Shown piece by piece: positions 53,668-61,609 of a DNA stretch of 64,000 nt. Position 1 is the first letter of the stretch, and each line of letters begins with the position of its first letter. The DNA lies in assembly GCA_036763105.1 (NCBI GenBank), contig JBAIYS010000003.1:62001-126000 (forward strand). Direction: 5' to 3'. The position numbers and the translations under genes are program-made. Below the pieces are notes generated by a model, which searched no databases, had not been told where the DNA came from, and saw nothing but the letters and a program-made list of their open reading frames with translations. This DNA is from Peptococcaceae bacterium 1198_IL3148. GTDB taxonomy: Bacteria > Bacillota > Desulfotomaculia > Desulfotomaculales > Desulfohalotomaculaceae.

Positions 53668-53987
53668 TGTTTGCCACCAGCCAAATAGAGTATTAGAAAA
53701 TAACCGATCTGCGCCCCGGCAAAACCACTTAATACGTACAGCAATTGCTTGATCACCGCTCTAAACTCGCCATCAAAGATTCCTGATTCCAACACCTCAA
53801 TGGCAGTAAAGGTGCCGCCAATGGCAGCCACTATCGCCCAGATCTTTATTTCATCAGCCAATCTTACCATTGTGGTTGCCGGTGGTTGCTTTACAAATAT
53901 TGCGGCAGCAGAACCAATTAAAGATGCCCCTAAAACCACTCCTAAGGCAGTAAAAAAAATGATGACCATCTTTTGTTCAAAGGTCAC
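53664..53987 (-). CDS. ytrH: YtrH-like sporulation membrane protein
   Basis: A 107-residue protein with three hydrophobic segments (MVIIFFTALGVVLGASLIGS; WAIVAAIGGTFTAIEVLESG; LLYVLSGFAGAQIGYFLILY). GTG 53987, seven bases after GGAGG, is preferred to TTG 54002, which overlaps that site. It is coupled to the ytrI-like gene by a four-base overlap, matching ytrH-ytrI of spore-formers. Confidence 0.8.
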   Translation of the reverse strand: MTFEQKMVIIFFTALGVVLGASLIGSAAAIFVKQPPATTMVRLADEIKIWAIVAAIGGTFTAIEVLESGIFDGEFRAVIKQLLYVLSGFAGAQIGYFLILYLAGGKH

Positions 53988-54088
53988 CGTTACCCCTCCC
54001 AATAACTATTTCTACATGTTATTAATAATCGGGAGGTTTTATGATTTAATAAAGCAGGGAGTTAATTATCCCTGCTTATATAATATCA

Positions 54089-55348
54089 CTAATGTTTAGT
54101 TTGATAATGAATTACTCTTTTTTCCCAAGTGCGCAGTACCACCTCATTTTCTGCTTTGTTTAACAGATACTGAGGTAATATCGGAGTTTTTCCATAACCC
54201 TTTGGTGCATTTATTATATAGGTAGGTACAGCAAGCCCTGAAGTGTAACCTCGCAGTTTATCCATTATTTCCATTCCTTCATCTACTGAAGTTATAAAGT
54301 GACCGGTGCCAGTTACAGCCTTGGCATGGAAGATATAATAAGGCTTAACGCGAATCTTCAGTAACTGCTGATTTAACTTTTTCATTACATGTGGATTGTT
54401 ATTGATACCCTTCAACAATACAGCCTGGTTGCCTAAGACCACACCTGCTTTAATTAACCTGTCGCAGGCTGTCTTTGCCTCAGGAGTAATTTCTCTGGGA
54501 TGATTATACTGGGAATTGATATATACGGGTGGGTGTTTTTCTAATATTGCACACAACTGGGGCGTAATACGTTGTGGCAATGTCACCAATGTCCTGGTTC
54601 CTAGGCGCTTAATTTCTACATGGTCAATTTTATCTAACTCCCCTAGCAGCCAATCTAACATATTGTCAGATAACAAAAGAGCATCTCCACCTGTTATTAA
54701 CACATCTCTAATTTCTTTGTTAGCTCTAATGTAATCCAACGCCTCTTCCAGCATATGCTTACTTTTATTTCGGTCTATTTCGCCAATATTTCGTCTGCGT
54801 TGGCAATGACGACAGTACATTGCGCATTGGTTTGTAACATTAATAATCAACCGATCTGGGTAGCGCCTGGTTATACAAGGGGCCGGGGATGTAAATTCCT
54901 CACCCATGGGATCGTCGGTACCGAAATCATTTTGTAATTCCAATCGGCTGGGTACCGATTGCATCCAAAGCGGGTCTGCCAAGTTATATTGCAATAAACT
55001 CAAATAATATGGAGATATTGCCCAGCGATATTTAGCCCCCACCTGCTCAATATTGTCCCTATCTTGTTTGTTGATATTAAATATTTTTGCCAGGGTTTCT
55101 ACATCTCGTATTCGATTGGCCATTTGCCATTTCCAATCGTTCCATTGTTCTTCGCTGGCGCCAAGTACCTCTAGGATCAGTTGTTTTCGCTGTTGAATTT
55201 GATCTTGTAAATCAAAGCCTGTTTTAATAGTGTCTTTCTCTTTTAAATAGTCGAGAATTTTTAATCTCAATTCCTCTGCACGGTTTAATGCTATTCCACG
55301 CTTTTCTTTGTCGGTTAAAATGCCCTTTGGCATCGGATGTAACGCCAT
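54089..55348 (-). CDS. eam: Glutamate 2,3-aminomutase (KamA-family radical SAM enzyme)
   Basis: PLP- and SAM-dependent aminomutase, 419 residues. The radical-SAM triad is C175, C179 and C182 (NQCAMYCRHCQRRR). The PLP Lys is K387 (GYGKTPILP). In lysine 2,3-aminomutase two Asp residues 37 apart bind the lysine side chain; here the aligned residues are Lys343 and Asn380, also 37 apart, with K387 seven further on as in the family. This Lys/Asn pair is the mark of glutamate 2,3-aminomutase, which makes beta-glutamate, a compatible solute. ATG 55348 follows GGGGGAA. A c-di-AMP riboswitch precedes the gene. No beta-lysine acetyltransferase (ablB) adjoins it. Confidence 0.88.
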   Translation of the reverse strand: MALHPMPKGILTDKEKRGIALNRAEELRLKILDYLKEKDTIKTGFDLQDQIQQRKQLILEVLGASEEQWNDWKWQMANRIRDVETLAKIFNINKQDRDNIEQVGAKYRWAISPYYLSLLQYNLADPLWMQSVPSRLELQNDFGTDDPMGEEFTSPAPCITRRYPDRLIINVTNQCAMYCRHCQRRRNIGEIDRNKSKHMLEEALDYIRANKEIRDVLITGGDALLLSDNMLDWLLGELDKIDHVEIKRLGTRTLVTLPQRITPQLCAILEKHPPVYINSQYNHPREITPEAKTACDRLIKAGVVLGNQAVLLKGINNNPHVMKKLNQQLLKIRVKPYYIFHAKAVTGTGHFITSVDEGMEIMDKLRGYTSGLAVPTYIINAPKGYGKTPILPQYLLNKAENEVVLRTWEKRVIHYQTKH

Positions 55349-55379
55349 AAACTTCCCCCTTTTATTTTTTTATAAAGGC

Positions 55380-55590
55380 AAAAATAAAACCTCATCCGCA
55401 AGCGCCGATGAGGTTTATGCACCTCTAATAAAGGCAAAATTTATATAGTATAAATTTGCCTAAAGCATCCAGCGCTTACGAAGTTAGCTGACGGGTTCGG
55501 GTGGACAATACCCTACCTAATAAAAGGATTCACCCCAAATAATGGGTCCTCCGCTTCTTAATTAAGAACTCAGCGACCATATTAATTTAT
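55380..55590 (-). promoter_or_regulatory. c-di-AMP riboswitch (ydaO type) with terminator
   Basis: On the minus strand, GGTCGCTGAG (55579-55570) opens an aptamer containing GCGGAGGACCCA, TTTGGGGTGAATCC, AGGTAGGG and CCCGAACCCGTCAGCTAAC, and ending in TTCGTAAGCG (to 55473). These are the strongly conserved blocks of the ydaO/yuaA class. Downstream is a hairpin of AAACCTCATC/GATGAGGTTT (55387-55396, 55107+ equivalents at 55107 not implied; right arm 55407-55416) followed by TTATTTTT, about 40 bases before the eam ATG. Known members terminate transcription when c-di-AMP is bound. Confidence 0.95.
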
Positions 55591-55597
55591 ATATTGT

Positions 55598-55626
55598 ATT
55601 ATATCATGTTTTCCAATTAGTTACAA
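55598..55626 (-). promoter_or_regulatory. Promoter of the riboswitch-eam transcript
   Basis: Minus-strand TTGTAA (55626-55621), 17-base spacer, TATAAT (55603-55598); the start falls about 15 bases before the aptamer. Confidence 0.6.
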
Positions 55627-55655
55627 GCACCGCTGTGAATTACCCTATTAATGAA

Positions 55656-56240
55656 TTAAACTTGCCGGATAGCAAGGGATTTAATTTCTATCGGTATCCC
55701 TGCCACAATTAAATAAACTTCATCAGCGTATTGCGCCAATATTTGATTAGCTGCTCCGGCCACATCACGAAAAGCTTTACCCAATCGATTATCTGGCACT
55801 AATCCCCAACTCACTTCGTTAGCCACAACAATAATGGTAGCTAAGGAATTTTCTGTTAAGCGCCCTAGCTTTTCCACTTCTTTTAAAATATAATTTTCTT
55901 TATCAGGCCATGAGATTCCAGTTGAGGAGGTAGTGGAATTTATTAACAGGTTAGATAACCATGATGTTAAACAATCTAACAATATTACCTGGGGTTCATC
56001 CTTTAGTTTATCCATTAATTGAACTATATTTCTGGTTTCTTCATAGGTCACCCAATGACCAGGCCTTTTTACTTTGTAAATATGATTTCGCCTGACCATT
56101 TCTTCTTCAGTTATCGGTGCTGTAACAATATTGGCTACATTTTCCGAGATATTGGCAGCAAATCTCTCTGCAAAATTAATTTTTCCACTGCGTGCACCAC
56201 CCAGTACCAATATAAATTTACTTTTTAGGGTATTTTTCAC
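55656..56240 (-). CDS. cobU: CobU-like adenosylcobinamide kinase/guanylyltransferase, diverged
   Basis: A 194-residue protein of the CobU family, which phosphorylates adenosylcobinamide and attaches GMP during B12 assembly. Recognisable parts are LVLGGARSGKINFAERFA, TAPITEEEMVRRNHIYKVKR, LDCLTSWLSNLL and VVANEVSWGLVPDNRLGKAF. Two key positions differ: the P-loop GGARSGKS reads GGARSGKI (Ile21), and the His that is guanylylated (in HHR/HHK) is replaced by Ile54-Tyr55 with His only at 53. It starts at GTG 56240 behind AAGGTGA. No other cobalamin gene adjoins it. It may be a weakened or repurposed copy. Confidence 0.8.
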   Translation of the reverse strand: MKNTLKSKFILVLGGARSGKINFAERFAANISENVANIVTAPITEEEMVRRNHIYKVKRPGHWVTYEETRNIVQLMDKLKDEPQVILLDCLTSWLSNLLINSTTSSTGISWPDKENYILKEVEKLGRLTENSLATIIVVANEVSWGLVPDNRLGKAFRDVAGAANQILAQYADEVYLIVAGIPIEIKSLAIRQV

Positions 56241-56276
56241 TTTTCATTTCACCTTCCTGCGCATTACAGGTCATTA

Positions 56277-56300
56277 AGTTTGTTATAATTTTAACAAACT
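56277..56300. repeat. Inverted repeat between divergent cobU and HD genes
   Basis: Perfect nine-base arms AGTTTGTTA (56277-56285) and TAACAAACT (56292-56300) around TAATTT. Its place in a 176-base divergent intergenic region suggests an operator; no T run is present. Confidence 0.5.
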
Positions 56301-56416
56301 ATTTTGTTATTCAATATTAGGTGATAAAATTCCTGCTAAATATTAGTGGAATTATTGAATATTATTTCTTATGAAATATAATTAATTTAGGTGTAAGAGA
56401 GGACGAAGCCACTGCA

Positions 56417-56944
56417 ATGATTACTAATAGAATTAGACAGTTTTTTTCTGCCATTTTCAGTAATATTACCGAAGAGGACCAGCTGTTCTTAAAGAAACAT
56501 CTTCAGCCTAACGAACAGGCTTTATTTATGGCCATGGATGTACCCACCCAAAAACACTGTTTAAACGTAGCCTATAGTTGCCAACATCTGCTTGAAAAAC
56601 AAACTGGCATTAACAGGACCCTATTATTGCGATCAGCTTTACTACACGATTGTGGCAAACTAGCCGGCGAGGTAAAAACATGGCATCGGGTAATATTTGT
56701 GGTGGTGAATAAACTTTTGCCCACGCTAAGGGATAAGCTGATCCAACGTGGACAAAGTGGTTCCAGGTGTAGTTTGTGTCGAGCTTTTTATATAAATTCT
56801 ATCCACAGTGCCAGAGGTGCCTATTTTGCACAACAGGCCGATGTTGAATTACCAGTGATAGTGCTCATCAAAGAACATCACAATGGTAATATTAAATATC
56901 CACCTGAATTGTTAATATTGCAGCAAGCAGACGAATTGAATTAA
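56417..56944 (+). CDS. HD-domain phosphohydrolase-like protein
   Basis: A 175-residue protein with an HD motif in LLLRSALLHDCGKLAGEV, an upstream His in TQKHCLNVAYSCQHLL and a further His/Asp near the end (LIKEHHNGN; LQQADEL). These would bind a metal pair for phosphomonoester or nucleotide hydrolysis. Middle segments contain CSLCRAF. ATG 56417 has a weak, distant GAGAGGA. The substrate is unknown. Confidence 0.72.
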   Translation: MITNRIRQFFSAIFSNITEEDQLFLKKHLQPNEQALFMAMDVPTQKHCLNVAYSCQHLLEKQTGINRTLLLRSALLHDCGKLAGEVKTWHRVIFVVVNKLLPTLRDKLIQRGQSGSRCSLCRAFYINSIHSARGAYFAQQADVELPVIVLIKEHHNGNIKYPPELLILQQADELN

Positions 56945-56951
56945 AAAAATT

Positions 56952-57004
56952 ATAGCCAACAAAGGTTTCGTGTTAAATATTTTCACGAAACCTTTGTTGG
57001 CTAT
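56952..57004. terminator. Long perfect inverted repeat, bidirectional terminator
   Basis: Twenty-one-base perfect arms (56952-56972 and 56984-57004; each contains CAACAAAGGTTTCG or its complement) with an 11-base AT loop, between convergent genes and flanked by A and T runs. It is much longer than needed for termination. Confidence 0.85.
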
Positions 57005-57005
57005 T

Positions 57006-57272
57006 TTATTTAGAATTAGTTCGGTACTTTAGCTTAGTTTCCAGTTCCATAATAATTCTATTTTTATTAAGTAAAGATTTTGCATATTTGTAATTATTGG
57101 TTTGTAACTTTTTATTTTCCTTTTCCAGTTTAGCGAAAAGGTCGTTTTTTTCTTTTTCTATTTTCTCGATTAAATTCATTAATACCCGCCGACTGAGCCT
57201 CAATTGTTCAACCTTTTCTTCCAGTTCTTGGACTCTATGCTGAAGATAGCGAACTAGTTCATTCTCGGTCAA
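57006..57272 (-). CDS. Small coiled-coil protein
   Basis: An 88-residue, highly charged protein predicted to be one long helix (VRYLQHRVQELEEKVEQLRL; LIEKIEKEKNDLFAKLEKEN). It starts at TTG 57272 behind GGCGGTG. No membrane segment or known domain is seen. Confidence 0.6.
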   Translation of the reverse strand: MTENELVRYLQHRVQELEEKVEQLRLSRRVLMNLIEKIEKEKNDLFAKLEKENKKLQTNNYKYAKSLLNKNRIIMELETKLKYRTNSK

Positions 57273-57343
57273 TAAATCACCGCCCCCTCACCAGCATCTA
57301 AAAACAGTATATGCAAATATGGGGGTAAATAGACATTAGCTGA

Positions 57344-58513
57344 TTAGTTTTTAAAATTGTAATGTTGGCTAATCCGTTTAACCGCTTCCCTTAGCTCTTC
57401 CTCTGGTTGTACTAGGGCAATGCGCACATAGCCTTCCCCTTCGTTACCAAAAGCATTGCCAGGGATCACTAGCACCCCTGTGGTTTCTAACAACTCAATG
57501 GCAAATTCCTTGGAATTGGTATATCCCTCAGGCAGCGGTGCCCAGATAAACATTGACGCCTGGGGCTTAGGCATGTACCAACCAATAGCTGCCAAGCCAT
57601 TTACCAATATATCTCTACGTTTTTGGTATACTCGGGCGTTTTCTAATACACAGTCCTGGGGGCCGTTTAAAGCAGCTATGGCACCTGCTTGTACCACGCT
57701 GAAAACACCATAATCAATATTTGATTTTATCTTAGCCAAGGCTGCAATCACCTCTGCGTTGCCCACGGCAAACCCGCATCTACAACCAGCCATGTTATAG
57801 GTTTTAGAAGTTGAGTAAAACTCAATGCCAACATCTTTCGCCCCGGGTACTTGTAAAAAACTGATGGGGCGATAACCATCAAAAGCCAATTCCGAATATG
57901 CCACATCGTGACAAACCAAAATGTCATGTTTTTTGGCAAAAGTCACCGTTTTCTCAAAGAAATTATAATCTGCCACTGCTGCCACCGGATTATTGGGGTA
58001 ATTTAACCACATTAGTTTCGCCCTTTGGGCCACATCCTCCGGAATGGCCTCATAATTGGGCAAAAAATTATTTTCCGCCCGCAATGGCATCGGCACAATT
58101 TCGCCCTGGGCCAACAATATGCTGGCGGAATAAATTGGGTAACCCGGGTCAGGCACCAATGCTATATCGCCTGGATCAATGTATGCCATGGCAATATGGG
58201 CCAGGCCATCTTGGGAGCCCATCAACACCAAAACTTCGTTTTCAGGATTAAGGGTAACACCAAATCTGCTTTGATACCAATGGGCCAGCGCCTGATGTAA
58301 TTCAGGTTTACCACCAATTGGATATGTATAGGCATCGGGCATTTGTAGAGACCTTTGCATTGCTTCTATAATATGTGGAGCGGGGCTACGATCTGGACTG
58401 CCAATGCCAAGATTAATTACTCGCATCCCTTTGGCTTCCAATTGTTGCTTTCTGCTATTCATTTCAGCAAATATTGCCGAGGATAATTTGTCCATACGTT
58501 TAGCAATTAACAT
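57344..58513 (-). CDS. dapL: LL-diaminopimelate aminotransferase-like enzyme
   Basis: Class I/II PLP aminotransferase, 389 residues. INLGIGSPDRSPAPHIIEAM and AYTYPIGGKPELHQALAHWY are near the N-terminus; MWLNYPNNPVAA, the PLP Lys in FYSTSKTYNMAGCRCGF, and YVRIALVQPEEEL with the carboxylate-binding Arg follow. The layout is that of DapL, which makes LL-diaminopimelate directly from tetrahydrodipicolinate for lysine and peptidoglycan. Other aminotransferases (alanine or aspartate type) are close, so the substrate is probable rather than certain. ATG 58513 follows GGAGGA. Confidence 0.8.
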   Translation of the reverse strand: MLIAKRMDKLSSAIFAEMNSRKQQLEAKGMRVINLGIGSPDRSPAPHIIEAMQRSLQMPDAYTYPIGGKPELHQALAHWYQSRFGVTLNPENEVLVLMGSQDGLAHIAMAYIDPGDIALVPDPGYPIYSASILLAQGEIVPMPLRAENNFLPNYEAIPEDVAQRAKLMWLNYPNNPVAAVADYNFFEKTVTFAKKHDILVCHDVAYSELAFDGYRPISFLQVPGAKDVGIEFYSTSKTYNMAGCRCGFAVGNAEVIAALAKIKSNIDYGVFSVVQAGAIAALNGPQDCVLENARVYQKRRDILVNGLAAIGWYMPKPQASMFIWAPLPEGYTNSKEFAIELLETTGVLVIPGNAFGNEGEGYVRIALVQPEEELREAVKRISQHYNFKN

Positions 58514-58530
58514 AGTGATTTTCCTCCGTT

Positions 58531-59349
58531 TTAAAGTAATTCTATTATCCGCTCTACTGATTCCATAGGTGCAGTTACTGCACCCAAACTATTACAAGAG
58601 GCATGTTTTAAACCATGATAATCTGATCCGCCGGTGGGTATCAGATCTAATGCTTTAGCTTGATTTAAAAAATACTGTGATTGCATAACACTATGGTGGG
58701 GATGCCATACTTCGATGCCATGTAATCCATGCTTTATCCATTGTCCTATCTGTGAAAAAAATTGGCTATTAATTGTGCCGGGATGAGCTAATACCGCAAC
58801 CCCCTTGGACTGAGTTATTAAATCAATGGCTTCTATTGGGCTAATCTTTTTACGCGGTACATAGGCAGGACACCCGGTGCCAATATATTTTTTAAAGGCA
58901 GTCTCTCTGTTGGGAACTATCTTTTTTTCCACCAGGGCATCAGCAATGTGGGGCCTGCCCACAGAACCGTCACCGGCAATTTCCCGAATCCGCTGCCACT
59001 TAATATTAATGCCAACATGCTTTAGTTTTTCAACAATCAGCTTAGCCCTTTGCCATCTAAAGTTTCGCATTTCCGCAAGGGTTTTAGTGAGCTCTGAACT
59101 AACAACCTGGTCAAAATATCCTAGGATGTGTACCTCATCAGTATTATAATAGCAGCTAATTTCTACCCCTGACAAGACAGTGATATTTTTACCAGTGGCT
59201 ACTCTACTGGCTATTATTGCCCCGTCCATTATGTCGTGATCAGTAATGGCAATGGCATCTAAACCCAAAGCCAAAGCCTGTTTTACTATCTGCTCAGGAG
59301 TATCAGTACCATCAGAGATTGTGGTATGAATATGCAAATCTGCAGCCAC
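58531..59349 (-). CDS. PHP-domain phosphoesterase (RnaAM/YciV-like)
   Basis: A 272-residue PHP metal-dependent phosphoesterase. Motifs: ADLHIHTTISDGTDTPEQIV, ALGLDAIAITDHDIMDGA, LSGVEISCYY, VAVLAHPGT and IPTGGSDYHG. Relatives hydrolyse 3',5'-nucleoside bisphosphates or trim 5' ends of small RNAs. GTG 59349 lies five bases after GAGGTGA and is preferred to GTG 59358. Confidence 0.85.
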   Translation of the reverse strand: MAADLHIHTTISDGTDTPEQIVKQALALGLDAIAITDHDIMDGAIIASRVATGKNITVLSGVEISCYYNTDEVHILGYFDQVVSSELTKTLAEMRNFRWQRAKLIVEKLKHVGINIKWQRIREIAGDGSVGRPHIADALVEKKIVPNRETAFKKYIGTGCPAYVPRKKISPIEAIDLITQSKGVAVLAHPGTINSQFFSQIGQWIKHGLHGIEVWHPHHSVMQSQYFLNQAKALDLIPTGGSDYHGLKHASCNSLGAVTAPMESVERIIELL

Positions 59350-59375
59350 AATAATCACCTCAAATCAATTAAGCT

Positions 59376-60350
59376 TTACCCCACCACGTCACTGAAAACC
59401 CTTAAAAAATTGCCACTTAGAATATTGTTGATATCATCCTTTGAATACCCTCTATGTAGCAGTTTTTCCGCAATCAACGGTAACATAGAGCAGTCATATA
59501 TTTCTGGTATTGTTTTATCTACCCCGTCAAAATCTGTACCAATACCAATATGTTTAGTATTTCCTAACAAGTTAGCCACATGATCAATGTGATCAATATA
59601 GCTTTCTATGGTTGGTTTTTCTGGAGAAACAAATTGAGGTACTAAAGTAATGCCAATTACTCCATTGGTTGCAGCAATTGCTTTAATTTGTTGATCTGTT
59701 AAATTTCGGGGGTGCTGACATAGGGCGGCACAATTAGAATGGGTAGCTACTAAAGGCTGATGGGTTAATTTAACCACATCCCAAAACCCTGTTTCAGAAA
59801 TATGTGATACATCAATTATCATCCCCAAGTGGTTCATTTCTTTTACCACTGATTGACCAAATTTCGTTAGACCACTCTTTGTTTGTCCCTCCCCCACTCC
59901 ATCGGCAATACTATTACGACCATTCCAAGTTAGCGTTAGACAACGTACGCCTAAAAGGTGGTAAATTCTCAGCATATGCAATTTACCGCCTAACGCCTCT
60001 CCGCCTTCAATGGCTAAAACAGTGGCTATTTGTTTATTTTGCACCGCCAACCGAATATCGTTGCTGCTAGTAGCTGGCACAATCTGATCCTGATATTGGT
60101 CACACTGTTGATAGTACACATCAATAAGTTCCAGCGCCCGCTGACAACCCCTTGCTTCGCCATAATCAGGATCTATAAATATTGCAAAAAATTGAACATT
60201 CACTCCCCCAGCCTTTAGTTTACCTAAGTCAATATGACCATTGGTTAAATTGTCTCCCAATGATTTCTTATGTTGATGAAGTTTCAGTAGGGTATCACAG
60301 TGGGCATCCAACAGCACTGTGGATTGATGAAGTTCTTTATCCAATAACAT
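59376..60350 (-). CDS. Membrane-dipeptidase-family (M19) peptidase
   Basis: Zinc dipeptidase of the renal dipeptidase family, 324 residues, no signal peptide. Metal ligands are in LLDAHCDTLLKL, VLAIEGGEALGG (Glu), IIDVSHISETGF and VATHSNCAALCQHPRNLTD; IGIGTDFDGVD holds the C-terminal Asp. It cleaves dipeptides, possibly including D-residues. It starts at ATG 60350 behind GGGGGG, 26 bases upstream of the PHP gene region. Confidence 0.9.
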   Translation of the reverse strand: MLLDKELHQSTVLLDAHCDTLLKLHQHKKSLGDNLTNGHIDLGKLKAGGVNVQFFAIFIDPDYGEARGCQRALELIDVYYQQCDQYQDQIVPATSSNDIRLAVQNKQIATVLAIEGGEALGGKLHMLRIYHLLGVRCLTLTWNGRNSIADGVGEGQTKSGLTKFGQSVVKEMNHLGMIIDVSHISETGFWDVVKLTHQPLVATHSNCAALCQHPRNLTDQQIKAIAATNGVIGITLVPQFVSPEKPTIESYIDHIDHVANLLGNTKHIGIGTDFDGVDKTIPEIYDCSMLPLIAEKLLHRGYSKDDINNILSGNFLRVFSDVVG

Positions 60351-60382
60351 TACCCCCCAAAATATATCAATTTATAATGAAC

Positions 60383-60419
60383 AAATAACCTGTCCATGTC
60401 AGACATGAACAGGTTATTT
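60383..60419 (-). terminator. Terminator after spoVS
   Basis: AAATAACCTGT/ACAGGTTATTT outer arms with an inner ATGTC/GACAT pair, 25 bases past the spoVS stop. Confidence 0.8.
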
Positions 60420-60443
60420 AATAACTAATTAAATGTATAAAAT

Positions 60444-60704
60444 CTAACGTGGTTCAACGATTAATTTTATAGCGGTTCTTTCCTCACCATCAATCATAAT
60501 ATCAGTAAAGGCTGGGATACATATTAAGTCAATTCCACTTGGAGCAACAAACCCTCTGGCAATGGCAACTGCTTTTACGGCTTGGTTTAACGCCCCAGCT
60601 CCAATTGCTTGCATTTCTGCACAACCATTTTCCCTTAGCACACCGGCCAAGGCACCAGCTACAGAATTTGGATTGGATTTTGCTGAAACTTTTAATACTT
60701 CCAT
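60444..60704 (-). CDS. spoVS: Stage V sporulation protein S
   Basis: An 86-residue Alba-fold nucleic-acid-binding protein: MEVLKVSAKSNPNSVAGALA, CAEMQAIGAGALNQAVKAVA, IDLICIPAFTDIMIDGEERT and AIKLIVEPR. ATG 60704 follows GAGGAGGG; the longer frame from 60722 overlaps that site. The order rny-ymdB-spoVS is conserved in spore-formers. It influences septation and coat assembly in sporulation. Confidence 0.96.
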   Translation of the reverse strand: MEVLKVSAKSNPNSVAGALAGVLRENGCAEMQAIGAGALNQAVKAVAIARGFVAPSGIDLICIPAFTDIMIDGEERTAIKLIVEPR

Positions 60705-60820
60705 TTTTATAACCCTCCTCAAGGCATTGTTATCACTTATTCTCCAAGTTACCTAATTAAATATATATTCGTTATTGAGAAAAATATTCCTTCTTTCTTT
60801 TCGCAAAATTCTGTACATAA

Positions 60821-61597
60821 CTATTCTATATTATATATTCTAGTGATGTTGGTGGCTTCACCGGTTAACTCATCTATGTCTATTAGCACAGCATTAAATT
60901 GATAATCGGTATTAGCCACTTCAAACCTTTGAGGAAGTCCAGTTTTAAATTTTTTTAGTATTATGTCCTTCTGCACCCCAATGACCGAATCCCGAGGACC
61001 AGTCATACCTAAATCGGTGATATAAGCAGTGCCTCCGGGTAAAATTCGTTCATCAGCGGTTTGCACATGGGTATGGGTGCCAACAACCGCCGTTACCCGG
61101 CTGGCTAGATGCCAGCCCATAGCCACCTTTTCTGAAGTAGCTTCCGCATGAAAGTCTACAACTATTACTTTGGTTTGCTGCCCAACATCCAGCAAAATCT
61201 CATCAACTTTTCTAAAGGGACAATCCATTTCTGGCATAAATACTCTGCCAGAAATATTGATAACTGCCACCTTTATTCCGCTAACGGAATATAAGTTGTA
61301 ACCATTTCCCGGTGTGCCGGGCGGATAATTTGCCGGTCTTATGATTCTATTTTCTTTAGCAATGTATGTAAATATCTCCCTTTGATTCCACACATGGTTG
61401 CCCATAGTCATCATGTCCACACCATATGAAAACAGTTCATTGGCTATTGCTTTAGTTATACCATTGCCGCCAGCAGCGTTTTCGCCATTGGCTATTACAA
61501 AATCAACGTTAAAATCATTTCTTATACTTGGCACACAGTCCTTTACAGCTCTACGACCGGCACGGCCGACAATGTCCCCAATCATTAAAATGCGCAA
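60821..61597 (-). CDS. ymdB: YmdB-family metallophosphoesterase
   Basis: A 258-residue calcineurin-like phosphodiesterase (TIGR00282). Metal ligands lie in MRILMIGDIVGRAGRRAV, IANGENAAGGNG, MTMGNHVWNQRE, VVDFHAEATSEK and VVGTHTHVQTADE. In Bacillus YmdB hydrolyses 2',3'-cyclic nucleotides and acts with RNase Y in developmental decisions. It starts at TTG 61597, seven bases after GGGGGA. It lies between the unknown gene and spoVS in the rny region. Confidence 0.95.
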   Translation of the reverse strand: MRILMIGDIVGRAGRRAVKDCVPSIRNDFNVDFVIANGENAAGGNGITKAIANELFSYGVDMMTMGNHVWNQREIFTYIAKENRIIRPANYPPGTPGNGYNLYSVSGIKVAVINISGRVFMPEMDCPFRKVDEILLDVGQQTKVIVVDFHAEATSEKVAMGWHLASRVTAVVGTHTHVQTADERILPGGTAYITDLGMTGPRDSVIGVQKDIILKKFKTGLPQRFEVANTDYQFNAVLIDIDELTGEATNITRIYNIE

Positions 61598-61609
61598 TGG
61601 TTAATCCCC

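Noticed and set aside
54089-55348. Lysine 2,3-aminomutase as the name of the KamA-family enzyme
   Set aside because: The two lysine-binding Asp residues are Lys and Asn, and no beta-lysine acetyltransferase gene is adjacent.
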